A program made the translations under genes and the position numbers. Shown piece by piece: positions 54,858 through 64,000 of a stretch of 64,000 nt of DNA (position 1 is its first letter; every line of letters starts with the position of its first letter). Source of the stretch: Forficula auricularia (lineage: Eukaryota > Arthropoda > Insecta > Dermaptera > Forficulidae); assembly GCA_024734495.1 (NCBI GenBank), contig JALMQS010000225.1, positions 8,807,094-8,871,093 on the forward strand, read 5' to 3'. The notes beneath the pieces were generated by a model, which worked only from the letters and a program-made list of their open reading frames with translations, searched no databases and was not told where the DNA came from.

Positions 54858-54909
54858 TCTAACTGTTTTTGAGTTATAAGACTGTCTCAAGATAAAAAAC
54901 TCACACTGT

Positions 54910-55855
54910 ATACTGTATATGTTTCGATTATCATTAATTTTTATTTTATTTTTCAAGCTGCTTTCATTTTGTATGAAATGATGAAGTTGACTTATTGGTG
55001 AACTACTGGCTGAGTACCTTGTTATATAATATTTTTCCATACCACTAATGGTCATTTAAAAATATTTAAACATACTAAAATTTGATATTACTAATTTAAC
55101 AATATCGATCGATTAAGAGGTGCTGCAAGCCCTTGAAATATTTCGTAACTACTAAAATAAAATAGCATCACTGGAAATAGCAAAACCTTTAATAACTTCT
55201 TTCATGTCAAAATCTTGGTTATTTGGTAAATAAGCCTGATTCACTATTAATCAGGGCTCAAAGTGGCGACCCTAAAAGAACTGCCAAATATCGTTAATAA
55301 TTTCTCCCATGCCAGATCAACCTCGATTTGCCAAACTACGAATGGAACTATGTCATCTCGAGCAGCCCATCCCGCCCTTTCGATTCCCTAACCACTTAAC
55401 GTCACCAAAAAGAGTGCTTGATTATATTAGAGCAAAGCTTGATGGCGATAAAAGCTTTCCAAACAAAGAATGTGCAGTCTAGAAAAACAAAACGAATTTT
55501 AATCAACCTTTTTACGTAATAAATTGAATTTTTCTTTGACTTAATATTTAGATAAAATGGATATGACAATAATATATTAAAAGTGAGATATTCAGCAGTT
55601 TTGATCTGGCTTGTTTATTAAAAGTATGAAGTAGATTGTGGAAACTCGATATATAAAGAGAAACAAAAAGTATTCTCTAAATTTCGCTTTATAAAAACAT
55701 CTTTGAATTTCTCTTTGAATTTCTTAAGATTAATTTAATTAATTTGATAATTTTCTATATTTGTATAAATATACTAGAAAAACAAATTTACTTATAATTT
55801 GTTAAAAATTCCGTTGAGTGGATTTGCTCGCGAGTTTACTCCGCGGAATTCTAAA
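54910..55855. other. Unassigned sequence
   Basis: Includes the repeat edge at 55105-55165 and a U-module fragment at 55650-55670 ('aaagagaaacaaaaag'). Balanced stretch 55250-55450 with no known protein. Confidence 0.35.
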
Positions 55856-55857
55856 TT

Positions 55858-55915
55858 AATTAGAAACAAAGAGGTTGTCCTCTGCTTGATGCAAATAAAC
55901 ATACACAGATATAGA
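55858..55915 (+). repeat. U module remnant
   Basis: 'agaaacaaagaggttgtcct', 'ctgcttgatgcaaataaaca' with the hairpin intact, as at 7714-7770. No head and no ribozyme nearby. Confidence 0.7.
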
Positions 55916-55937
55916 TCAAAAATATATATTTGTATAT

Positions 55938-57150
55938 ACCGGGTGAGTTTTTTTATCTTGAGACAGTCTTATAACTCAATAAAAATAATTTTTAAGAAAA
56001 TATAAAAACCGACTTCAAAAATTAAATGCAACAAATAAAATACACTAAAAGGTATAAAATAATTATTATCTCATTTAGGTACAACTAAACGACGAAATAT
56101 TAACATGAAATTACTTTTTGAAGTCGGTTCCAAACAAACTATACCTATAAGCGAGCGTACCCGCCAAACGTACTTAGTAAGATCCGTCGAGTGCGATTCA
56201 TAAAAGGTATATGTTTGGCACCAACTTCAAAAAGTAATTTCATGTTAATATTTCGTCGTTTAGTTGTAACTAAATAAGATAATAATTATTTTATACCTTT
56301 TAGTGTATTTTATTTGTTGCATTTAATTTTTTGAAGTCGGTTTTTATTTTTTCTTAAAAATTATTTTTATTTTTCTCTTTTTAGTGATGTTATTAATAGT
56401 GATCATATCATCAGAACTTGACCAAATTAATATGACATCATCCCTAAGACACCCCCTTTCGGATAAAAAAAGAACCATCGAAATCGGTTCATAAACAAAG
56501 AGGTTAGGTCTAAACAAACCTAATAAAAAAGGTCTAATACCTATGAAAAAAAAACGAAAAAAATGGGACCAATTGGAAGCTAGACTGGGCCAAATGCAAA
56601 TTTTTTTTCAAAATCGGTTGACAATTGGCGGGGATATGAGGTAACATAGGCACAAAAAAAAAAAAAATTCAGTCGAATAGAGAACCTCCTCCTTTTTTGA
56701 AGTCGGTTAAAAACTATGCATTTTATGAAAAAAAAGTTTCAAATAAAAGTTTATTTATATCGAAGGGAAACAAAACTACACTATTGTTTGTTGAAGTAGA
56801 ACAAGCTTTCAAGGGTATTCCAAAGTCAACTTCTTTTTTTTAAATGGATACCTATATTTTTCTTTACATTTCCTAAATTTACAAAAAAAAAACTGAACAA
56901 TTTTCAAATGAACTGTTTTTTTATTCAGACACCAAATAAACAAAATATTAAATCAATTATATCTTTCAAAAAATCCAAATATTAATTATTCTTAACAATT
57001 ATTCAACTTAATTATCAAATAATAATGATAAAATATTTAATTATTAAATAAAAAATTTAATAATAATTAATCATTTAATAATTTTCTGACTATGTTGGGA
57101 GACATTCCAGACTGTATCGCAAGTCTTCTGGATGAATTTCAGTTCCAATT
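55938..57150 (+). mobile_element. Second, partial copy of the 52.1-54.9-kb composite
   Basis: Starts with 'accgggtgagtttttt' and 'gagacagtcttataactcaa', then a palindrome at 55983-56375 ('gaaattactttttgaagtcg' and complement), a repeat ending 'cctccttttttgaagtcggt' at 56640-56715, and a single arm of palindrome A at 56735-57150. No matching right terminus was found. Confidence 0.65.
55983..56375. repeat. Palindrome C, ~150-bp arms
   Basis: Arms pair through 'ccgacttcaaaaattaaatg', 'tacactaaaaggtataaaat', 'cgacgaaatattaacatgaa'. The loop 56134-56220 includes 'gcgagcgtacccgcc'. The phrase 'ccgacttcaaaaa' is widespread in arthropod repeats. Confidence 0.8.
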
Positions 57151-57174
57151 TCGTTATTTTTTTAACAGATTTAC

Positions 57175-57405
57175 AACACGATTTTTTCCACACCTTTGCG
57201 CTGATTGAAATGAAATTGAAAACCTACCATTAGTTTAACAAAATGAAGCGCTGATTAGTTTTTGGTACATATCGGTCCACAAACATTAGTACTTTATTTC
57301 AGTACTTTTTTAGTTTTTTCTAAATATCTTGAAAATCACTTAACCAATTTTGAGGAAATTTAATATCCTAATTAAGTACCTTGGGGACCACAAAAAAGAT
57401 TAAAT
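57175..57405 (+). repeat. Left arm of a 6-kb inverted repeat pair
   Basis: Inverted partner at 62995-63235: 'gtaccttggggaccacaaaa', 'cttgaaaatcacttaaccaa', 'tggtacatatcggtccacaa', 'ttgaaatgaaattgaaaac'. Repeat K follows in both arms (57420-57515, 61676-61900). The pair may bound one large composite element from 57.2 to 63.2 kb. Confidence 0.75.
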
Positions 57406-57419
57406 AAAGTTTTTAGTAA

Positions 57420-57515
57420 AATTATATTTTAAATTACTTTACTCAAGAACATATTAATATTTCAAATGAATTTGGATAAAGTTTAGTAACGATCCGTTGC
57501 AGTTTATTTTATTTC
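57420..57515 (-). repeat. Repeat K copy
   Basis: 'acatattaatatttcaaatg', 'gataaagtttagtaacgatc', 'gttgcagttta': inverted copy of the sequence at 53866-53980, 61676-61740 and 61785-61900. Confidence 0.8.
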
Positions 57516-57850
57516 CAATTCGGAGAACTGAGCAGATTTCAGGGTCTCTCCATTTAGAGCTTACGGTTCAAAAATTCATTTTCAATTATTTTACTGAGAT
57601 TTTAAGTCGATGTCATAAAATAGGCTTAACTGTATTATTTACATTTATTTTTATTTTTATTTTGTGAAGTAGTACAAGAATAAGTTTTAGTTTCAATGAG
57701 TAGTTCAAGAAGTCACTTGTAATGCGGGCAAGATGGATGTCTAAATAAACTTAAACTTGAAAAAAATTAAAATGTCTAAATAAACCTAGTCCAGAAAAAA
57801 AATTAAAATTGTATTTAATTTAAATCGGCCTATCCATTTTGCTCGCAATA

Positions 57851-58985
57851 CAAGTAACTTCTTGATCTACCCATTGAAATTTACATTTAGTTCAGGCAAA
57901 AATGCATTGAAGCCAGAAACCTCACATTTTTTTAATGCTGTTGGTACAAGAAGATTTTGTAGTCCAGGGTGGATTCTTGAATCGTGAATAGAAAGAGAAT
58001 ATAAATAAATTTTAGGAATTGGGTCGTAGTTAAGGGTACCTTTGCTGATGTTGAAAGACTGAAGTCTACGCACTTCAAGTAACTTCTTGATCTAGCCATT
58101 GAAATTTACATTTACCATAGTTCAGGCAAAAATGCATTGAAGCCTGAAACCTCACATTTTTTTAATGCTGTTGGTACAAGAAGATTGTGTAGTCCAGGGT
58201 GGGTTCTTGAATCGTGAATAGAAAGAGAATATAAATAAATTTTAGGAATTGGGTCGTAGTTAAGGGTACTTTTGGTGATGTTGAAAGACCGAAGTCTACG
58301 CACTCCAAGTAACTTCTTGATCTAGCCATTGAAATTTACATTTACCATAGTTCAGGCAAAAATGACATTGAAGCCTGAAACCTCACATTTTTTTAATGCT
58401 GTTGGTACAAGAAGATTGTGTAGTCCACGGTGGGTTCTTGAATCGTGAATAGAAAGAGAATATAAAATAAATTTTAGGAATTGGGTCGTAGTTAAGGGTA
58501 CCTTTGCTGATGTTGAAAGACTGAAGTCTACGCACTTCAAGTAACTTCTTGATCTACCCATTGAAATTTACATTTAGTTCAGGCAAAAATGCATTGAAGC
58601 CAGAAACCTCACATTTTTTTAATGCTGTTGGTACAAGAAGATTGTGTAGTCCAGGGTGGGTTCTTGAATCGTGAATAGAAAGAGAATATAAATAAATTTT
58701 AGGAATTGGGTCGTAGTTAAGGGTACTTTTGGTGATGTTGAAAGACTGAAGTCTACGCACTCCAAGTAACTTCTTGATCTAGCCATTGAAATTTACATTT
58801 ACCATAGTTCAGGCAAAAATGCATTGAAGCCTGAAACTCCTCACATTTTTTTAATGCTGTTGGTACAAGAAGATTGTGTAGTCCACGGTGGGTTCTTGAA
58901 TCGTGAATAGAAAGAGAATATAAATAAATTTTAGGAATTGGGTCGTAGTTAAGGGTACCTTTGCTGGTGTTGAAAGACTGAACTC
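57851..58985 (-). repeat. Tandem array, five ~229-bp units
   Basis: Units start at about 57851, 58077, 58309, 58540 and 58766 ('gtaacttcttgatct'). They differ by a few bases and small indels, so the array is young. On the minus strand each unit keeps a frame of 60-69 codons containing YLYSLSIHDSR, HPGL, LLVPTALKKCEVSGFN and LPEL, ending at the same stop. I do not recognise this protein. Unit lengths are not multiples of three, so it is not one long repeat protein. Confidence 0.9.
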
Positions 58986-59317
58986 TATATATCGCCGGAA
59001 AGTCGGACGCAGGAAGAGATTTCCGGTCTCTAGTAGTAATAGGAATAACCGAGTTAGTGAATGCCCGTTTTCGAAAAATCGCAGAGTTTTGATTGTTATA
59101 CCCAATTGAGTCAAGTTTGTATTAATATGCTGCAAATCTGTAACAAGTTTTAATGTTTACTACAAAACAAATTTTTTAAATTACTTAAATTTTCGGAAAG
59201 CATACCGAATCTTAAAAAAGTTTTTCTTTTTTTCTTTTTATTTGTTAAACATTATTTTTTTAAATAAATAAGAGGTTCGAGAAAATCACTCTTCGTTTTG
59301 CAGAAAAAAATCGATAT

Positions 59318-59644
59318 TTGTTGGCAAAGTATCTTTTCAGTAACTGCCCAAGTAGAGATAATCCAGAATCCAGCAAACCGTGTGTCTGTCTTTCAATGGT
59401 CTTTTTTTTGAGAACCTCCTATATGCAAATGCGTGGTTTCGGAGCTTATCTCTTCCGAGCCGTGGGCTTAATCTCGAGGGGTGCATTCATTGTGCCCCCA
59501 GCCTGTCGTTCTTTCTTCTTCGATGGCGCCGAGCCAGAAGGGAAGGATGCAAATCTAATTGATGTATCATACCCGTTAAGATCTCTTGTAATTAGCGTGT
59601 TTTGTACCCCTGAAATGGCTTCTCTCTCGCTGCCTTGTAAATAA
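59318..59644 (+). CDS. Hypothetical 108-codon frame, doubtful
   Basis: A frame with normal amino-acid complexity in a locally balanced block (59330-59600), containing RGFGAYLFRAVGLISRGAF and PPACRSFFFDGAEPEGKDAN. No known domain or signal peptide, and no homolog that I recognise. The same block is open in a second frame, which weakens the case. It could be an exon or retroelement fragment. There is no supporting promoter or splice evidence. Confidence 0.2.
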   Translation: MLAKYLFSNCPSRDNPESSKPCVCLSMVFFLRTSYMQMRGFGAYLFRAVGLISRGAFIVPPACRSFFFDGAEPEGKDANLIDVSYPLRSLVISVFCTPEMASLSLPCK

Positions 59645-59707
59645 AATCAATTGCTCTATTTTTTAATTAATTTAATATTTTGTTATGATTACAGAAATAG
59701 TTTAAAA

Positions 59708-59967
59708 CGAAGGGTGAACCGCGACCTAATATGCTGTACACCTACTTCCACTTGTATCTTCCAAATATTTCCAAGTACTTCTAAACATTTCCAAATACTT
59801 CCAAATGTACTTCCAAAGCATTTCCAAATACTTCCAAATATTTCCAACTATTTTCAAATATTTCCAAGTACTTCAAAATATTTCCAAGTACTTCCAAATA
59901 TTTCCAAGTACTTCCAAAATACTTCCAAAGAGGTGTACACCTACTCCCAATCGCGGATCACCCCTCG
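59708..59967. mobile_element. MITE M copy 1 with internal ~10-bp periodic repeats
   Basis: Exact 8-bp TSD GTTTAAAA (59700-59707, 59968-59975). Ends CGAAGGGTGAACC and inverted GATCACCCCTCG. GTGTACACCTACT-type blocks sit inside both ends. The interior is about 17 units of 'tttccaaata'/'cttccaagta'. The 8-bp TSD suggests hAT or P-type transposition. Confidence 0.85.
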
Positions 59968-60174
59968 GTTTAAAATGACAATTTATTAAAGTAATCAAAG
60001 ATGTAATTGAATATGCAATTTCAAAAAGGGCACATGTCTGAAAATTGAAAATATTCAGGAATGAAAAAAAACTAATTATTTTCTAAAGTTGTGTAAAATT
60101 TATAAAATTTATTTTTGAGTTACATTTTGGCTACAAAAATTAGTTATTATTTCTCCGGGTTGTGTAAGTAAATT

Positions 60175-60650
60175 GAATAAGTAAGCAAAAAATTTGAAAA
60201 TTTTAATCTTGTTTTTGAAACTGTATGTACCTACTTTTTTTGATAATTTTTTATTTTCAACTTCTATTCATTCTACAAATTTTAAGACCGGGTTGATAAT
60301 GGGCAAATGATAATTTCTTTTTTTTCGATTTTTTATTTTTATTTTGATTTTCTTTAAACAAACTAAAATACTAATTATTTATTTTAGGTAAACACCTGTT
60401 AACGATAAAAATCAATTCAAAATAACTTAAATAAGAGAACTCAATACCAAAAATTGGTTTTTATAATGGTTAATAGCGAATAAAATTTTTTCGAAATTTT
60501 CAAATATCGAAAAAAATTAGTAATTATCATAGGCCCACTATCAACCCGGTCTTCAAATTTGTTGAATGAATAAAAGTTTAAAATTAAAAAATTATTAAAA
60601 AAATCGAACACTCCATACACTTTCAAAAACAAAATTAAAATTTTTTAAAC
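60175..60650. repeat. Palindrome, ~230-bp arms
   Basis: Central pair 'agaccgggttgataatggg' and 'cccactatcaacccggtct', with AT-rich arms extending to 'tttgaaaattttaat' on both sides. No TSD assigned. Confidence 0.7.
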
Positions 60651-60944
60651 TCAAAATTCGCATATAAAAAACACTTTAAATAATTGTTATTTATTTTGTT
60701 CTAAATAGTATGTAAAAAAAAAAAATTAAAAAAAATGTTTTTGAATTTGGACCATTTTTGAAGAAGTTATGTACGAAAAACCAAAATTCGATATCTTTTA
60801 GTGATCAAAAAAATTTCAAAATTAACGAGAAAGAGTTTTTTGATGGATACTAAAAAATGTCAAAAAATGAAGGAAATCAAAAATTAAAATTTTTCAAACC
60901 GTCCGATTTGTCGTGGACTGCCCCATATATATATTTATATATTG

Positions 60945-61668
60945 GTCATATAATAAGTCTTCGCGGTTTTTTGGTACATTTTTCAACAAAAAAATTCTTT
61001 ATTGAAAATAAGTTTTAATCAAGTACATATTGGCCATTATTATCTATGACCTTTTGGAATTTTTTGAGTAGATTCATAATTCTATCGGTGTAGAACTTCT
61101 ATAATTTATCGTCGAAAAACTTGGGCAAGTGATTTTCAGCGGCGCTTCGGTCGGCCAATTTTTTACCATCAAGAGAGTTTTGCAGAGACCGAAACAAATG
61201 GTAGTCAGACGGTGCAAATGACGGAACTTGGTTGGGAAGTTTTGATGCATCCACCGTATAGCCCGGACCGAGGGGTGATCTGCGATCGGAAGTAGGTGTA
61301 CACCTCTTTTGGAAGTATTTTGAAATTTATTGGAAATATTTGGAAGCTCTAGGAAATATTTGGAAGTACAAGTGGAAGTAGGTGTACAGCATATTAGGTC
61401 GCGGTTCACCTTTCGGCCCGGACCTTGCACCGTCTGACTGCCATTTGTTTTGGTCTCTGCAAAACATTTTTGTTGGTAAAAAATTGGCCGACCGAAGTCG
61501 CCGCTGAAAATCACTTGGCCAAGTTTTTCGACGATTAATCACAGAAGTTCTACTCCGATGGAATTCTGAAGCTATCCAAAAAATTGAAAAAGGTCATAGA
61601 TAATAATGGTCAATATGTACTTGATTAAAATTAATTTTCAATAAAGAAATTTTTTGTTAAAAAATGTA
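60945..61668. pseudogene. Two mariner transposase C-termini joined head to head
   Basis: The minus strand from about 61222 down to 60945 and the plus strand from about 61220 to 61668 both encode the same mariner C-terminus: APSDYHLFRSLQNSLDGKKL, KFFDD, KFYTD, KVIDNNGQYVLD (minus), with a slightly different version on plus. The plus copy also has VLMHPPYSPD before the MITE insertion at 61269. Both end in 'ttggtacatttttcaacaaa'-type sequence. This is an inverted duplication and inactive. It differs from the mariner at 16.3 kb. Confidence 0.85.
61269..61415. mobile_element. MITE M copy 2 inside the mariner relic
   Basis: Exact 8-bp TSD GCCCGGAC (61261-61268, 61416-61423), splitting the mariner PYSPD/LAPSD codons. 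Ends CGAGGGGTGATC and inverted GTTCACCTTTCG. The interior has fewer periodic units ('tggaaatatttggaag') than copy 1: 147 against 260 bp. Confidence 0.9.
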
Positions 61669-61675
61669 CCAAATA

Positions 61676-61900
61676 AACTGCAACGGATCGTTGCTAAACT
61701 TTATCCAAATTCATTTGAAATATTAATATGTTTTGCTGGCTTGGTGTTTAAGCGATATATTAATTATTTATCCTTTAACAATAAAAATAAACTGCAACGG
61801 ATCGTTGCTAAACTTTATCATTCCAAATTCATTTTGAAAATATTAATATGTTTGTTCCTTTATTATTAATCAGATATCAATTGCAATTTGTAGTTCATAT
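61676..61900 (+). repeat. Repeat K, two adjacent copies
   Basis: 'aactgcaacggatcgttgct', 'aaactttat', 'aaattcat', 'atattaatatgttt' at 61678-61735 and again at 61788-61860. They continue as in 53866-53980. Confidence 0.85.
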
Positions 61901-62790
61901 TGACATTAATTCAAAATAATTATTTATTAGTCGAGGAATAACTATTTTACATTGGATTTTTACATTTCGGTTATGCCATTGTAACCATTTACAAAGAAAC
62001 CAATAAAAACCGAAACGTCAAAAATCTAATATAGAATGGCGGATCCTCAAGTATCAGATGAGAATCAATCGCTACTTTTGATTTTAACTCGATTCCTCAT
62101 GTCTTCAGCAATGGTTACCAGACAAAAACCGAAACGTCAAAAATCCAATATAGAATTGTTATTCTCGGCACGATGAGAATCAATCACAGCTGGCTTAAAG
62201 TCGATTCTTCTATGTCTTCAGCAATGGTTATCAATAAAAACCGAAATGTCAAAAATTCAATATAGAATGGTTATTCCAAGTACTAGATGAGAATCAATCG
62301 CTATTTTTGGTTTAAGTCGATTCTGTCTTCAGCAAAGGTTACCAATAAAACTGAAACGTCAAAATCAACAGAATTTTGTTATTCTTCATGCCACTAGATG
62401 AGAATCAATCGCTATTTTTGGTTTAAAGTCGATTCTCTAATGTTCCTGCAATGTTACCAATAAAACCGAAATGTCAAAATCCAATAGAATTTGTTGTTAT
62501 TCCTCAAGTACTAGATGAGAATTAATCATGGTTTAAAGTCGATTCCTCTAAGTGTCTTCACAGCAATGGTATCATCAAAAACTGAAACGTCAAAAATTCC
62601 AATATAGACTGATTATTCCCATACTAGATGAGAATCAATAGCTATTTTTGGTTTAAAGTCGATTTCTCTATGTCTTCAGCAATGGTCACTAATAAAAACC
62701 GAACGTCAAAAAATCCAATATAGAATGATTATTTCTACACGAGATGAGAATCAATCGCTATTTTTGGTTTAAAGTCGATTACGTCTCAAG
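61900..62790 (+). repeat. ~118-bp satellite array, seven or more units
   Basis: The unit contains 'aaaccgaaacgtcaaaaatc', 'tagatgagaatcaatcgcta', 'tttttggtttaaagtcgatt' and 'tgtcttcagcaatggttacc'. Starts are near 62003, 62126, 62235, 62345, 62460, 62578 and 62693. The units are quite diverged. Single units occur at 49195-49330 and mirrored at 53990-54240. It includes GAAACGTC preceded by a GGTT/AACC hairpin, but no CUGANGA box. Confidence 0.88.
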
Positions 62791-62994
62791 CAAAGGTAAC
62801 GGATAAGAAAACAACGCAGTTGCTTATGGAGCATTATAAAAAAATTTCTCCCAAATTTTTAGCATTTTACAGAGAGTATGGCCATTCATTCTTACTTAAT
62901 CAAGGCTAAATGAGCTATATTAAAACTTTCAAATGAATAAATTTTAAAAGAATTTAAAAATTAAAAAGTACTCTTTACTTAGAGGAAGTACTTT

Positions 62995-63235
62995 AAAATA
63001 TAATGCATTAAAAACTTTTATTTTAACTTTTTTGTGGTCCCCAAGGTACTTAATTAGATATTAAATTTAATCAAAATTGGTTAAGTCATTTTCAAGATAT
63101 TTCGAAAAAAACTAAAAGTACTGTAATAGCACATGTTTGTGGGCCGGATATGTACCAAAACTAATCAGTCACTTGTTAAAAGAATGCTATGTTTTCAACT
63201 TCATTTCAATCGGTTCAGCGGTGTGGGAAAAAATC
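62995..63235 (-). repeat. Right arm of the 6-kb inverted repeat pair
   Basis: Inverted partner of 57175-57405. It ends with 'atttcaatcggttcagcggt', then a CATA tetranucleotide run at 63258-63282. Confidence 0.75.
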
Positions 63236-63249
63236 GCGGGCCAAAAAAC

Positions 63250-64000
63250 GATAACATACATCCATCCATACATACATACATACAAGTTATATTTTACGTG
63301 TCCGGACTCTTTTAAAAAAAGAATTGCTTTTAGACAAACACGCAAAAATATTTTGAGAATTGGGCAGAGCTGAATGTTATGCGCCGGATAGTTTGAATTT
63401 AGATTTTAGACTTTTGACGGGTTTTACTGGAAAATATAGTGGTACGGTTTTAAGTTCAAAATGAACAGAATGTTTATAGTCTTTTAAGATACGATTCCTT
63501 TTATTTTTTTGATGATTTATTTATTTGCACTAAAAAGTTTTACAATGTTTATTACACTTGATACAAAGTTAAATTGTCGTGAGAAAATATATATTTAGGA
63601 GACACACGCTTGTAGTAAGTTGAAAACATAAATTTTACAACCGGTTTTAGTTCAGAAAAGTTAGTATAATTACCGATTGCGCTAAGGTGATAGTGATAGT
63701 TTCTTCACGGGTTAACCGTTCGTGTCGAGTCACTGAGCCAATTAATCACCGAAACGGCTGGGGCCGAGGTGCACCTGTTAGGGTAGAGTCACCGGGCAGT
63801 ATTTCCTAATGAGCGTTGAACTGATTTGCTCAGCCGAGCGGCTGGCTTTTACGTACCGTTTTATCGTTGCTGTGTCAGCTGCGCCAGACACAAGGAGGGA
63901 AGAAGAGGGTAGTTAGAATATATAACTCCTCCCTTAAGATTGAGGTTCATCCGGAGAAATGGACCTTTTTCCGGCTGAGCCCTCAACATTTAACTTCATA
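63250..64000. other. Unassigned; GC-richer toward the window end
   Basis: 63690-64000 is clearly less AT-rich than the rest ('ctgagccaattaatcacc', 'tcagccgagcggctgg', 'gtgtcagctgcgccagac'). No frame of interest. It could be an LTR, a repeat edge or host sequence that continues beyond the window. Confidence 0.35.

Larger units (their letters stand above)
52126..54905. mobile_element. 2.8-kb composite foldback with TA-flanked termini
   Basis: Termini TACCGGGTGAGTTTTTTATC and inverted GATAAAAAACTCACACTGTA share about 40 bp ('gagacagtcttataactcaa'), bordered by TA. Inside are two large palindromes in series: 52195-53290 and 53295-54857. No ORF. A second diverged copy starts at 55938 with the same terminus. 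TA and the size fit a non-autonomous Tc1/mariner-type element, but the tandem palindromes are unusual. Confidence 0.7.

Noticed and set aside
59651..59989. 112-codon frame rich in FQIFPSTSK-like repeats
   Set aside because: Translation of the short-period array inside MITE M; the TSD and second copy identify it as a transposon.
1..64000. CRISPR array or bacterial operon
   Set aside because: No short regularly spaced identical repeats with unique spacers. The tandem arrays have continuous units and the genome is eukaryotic.

Overview
The window looks like gene-poor, AT-rich nuclear DNA of an invertebrate animal, most likely an arthropod. I found no intact host gene, rRNA gene or functional tRNA gene. 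The evidence for a eukaryote is direct: degraded mariner and Tc3-like transposases, Jockey-like non-LTR retrotransposon pieces, three tRNA-type SINE families with poly(A) or simple tails and target-site duplications (TSDs), hAT, pogo and other MITEs, and a nuclear copy of mitochondrial ND4. The species cannot be fixed from this sequence.

The dominant signal is long inverted repeats. About twenty snap-back (near-palindromic) elements of 0.1 to 1.6 kb occur in 64 kb. A subset shares one architecture that I think is the most interesting content: a 9-17 bp TSD, a short asymmetric 'head' on one side only, and a palindromic body. In many of them each arm carries a hammerhead self-cleaving ribozyme core (CUGANGA, stem II, GAAAC, GUC or GUU), so the two ribozymes face opposite ways. 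Clear examples are at 378-784, 3163-3705, 14017-14290 (nested in 13888-14640), 15939-17187, 38850-39190 and 40717-41515. Ribozyme-free relatives with the same head-plus-hairpin plan are at 10431-10548, 15714-15859, 38429-38592 and 43267-43367. One insertion (10431-10548) can be proved inside the window, because a second hAT copy at 33.2-34.1 kb preserves the empty site. Two members carry foreign RNA-derived sequence in the hairpin loop: a LINE 3' end (3362-3556) and a piece of mitochondrial ND4 ending in A22 (40937-41258). Hammerheads are known from Penelope-like elements and retrozymes, so a Penelope-related origin is my inference. No Penelope reverse transcriptase is present here.

Layout: 0-5.5 kb, snap-back elements and dispersed repeats. 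5.6-9.2 kb, a reverse-transcriptase relic, a SINE and a foldback. 10-12.5 kb, a hAT element loaded with younger insertions and a TTAA-flanked MITE. 13-18 kb, a nest of ribozyme elements with a mariner and a Tc3-like relic. 19-25 kb, MITEs and a SINE. 25.4-28.7 kb, two LINE pieces and a minisatellite. 30-35 kb, MITE, SINE and hAT copy 2. 36-38 kb, featureless AT-rich DNA. 38-44.7 kb, a second cluster of ribozyme and snap-back elements, the mitochondrial insert and a young SINE. 45.9-47 kb, a 1.1-kb foldback. 48.7-49.6 kb, a GC-rich dispersed repeat. 51.4-63.2 kb, a composite zone of nested palindromes, a 229-bp and a 118-bp tandem array, an inverted mariner pair and a small MITE. The end of the window (63.6-64 kb) is GC-richer and unassigned.

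Most short open frames are chance frames in repeats. Only the 296-codon LINE frame (25512-26402, minus) is convincingly protein-derived and intact over its length.
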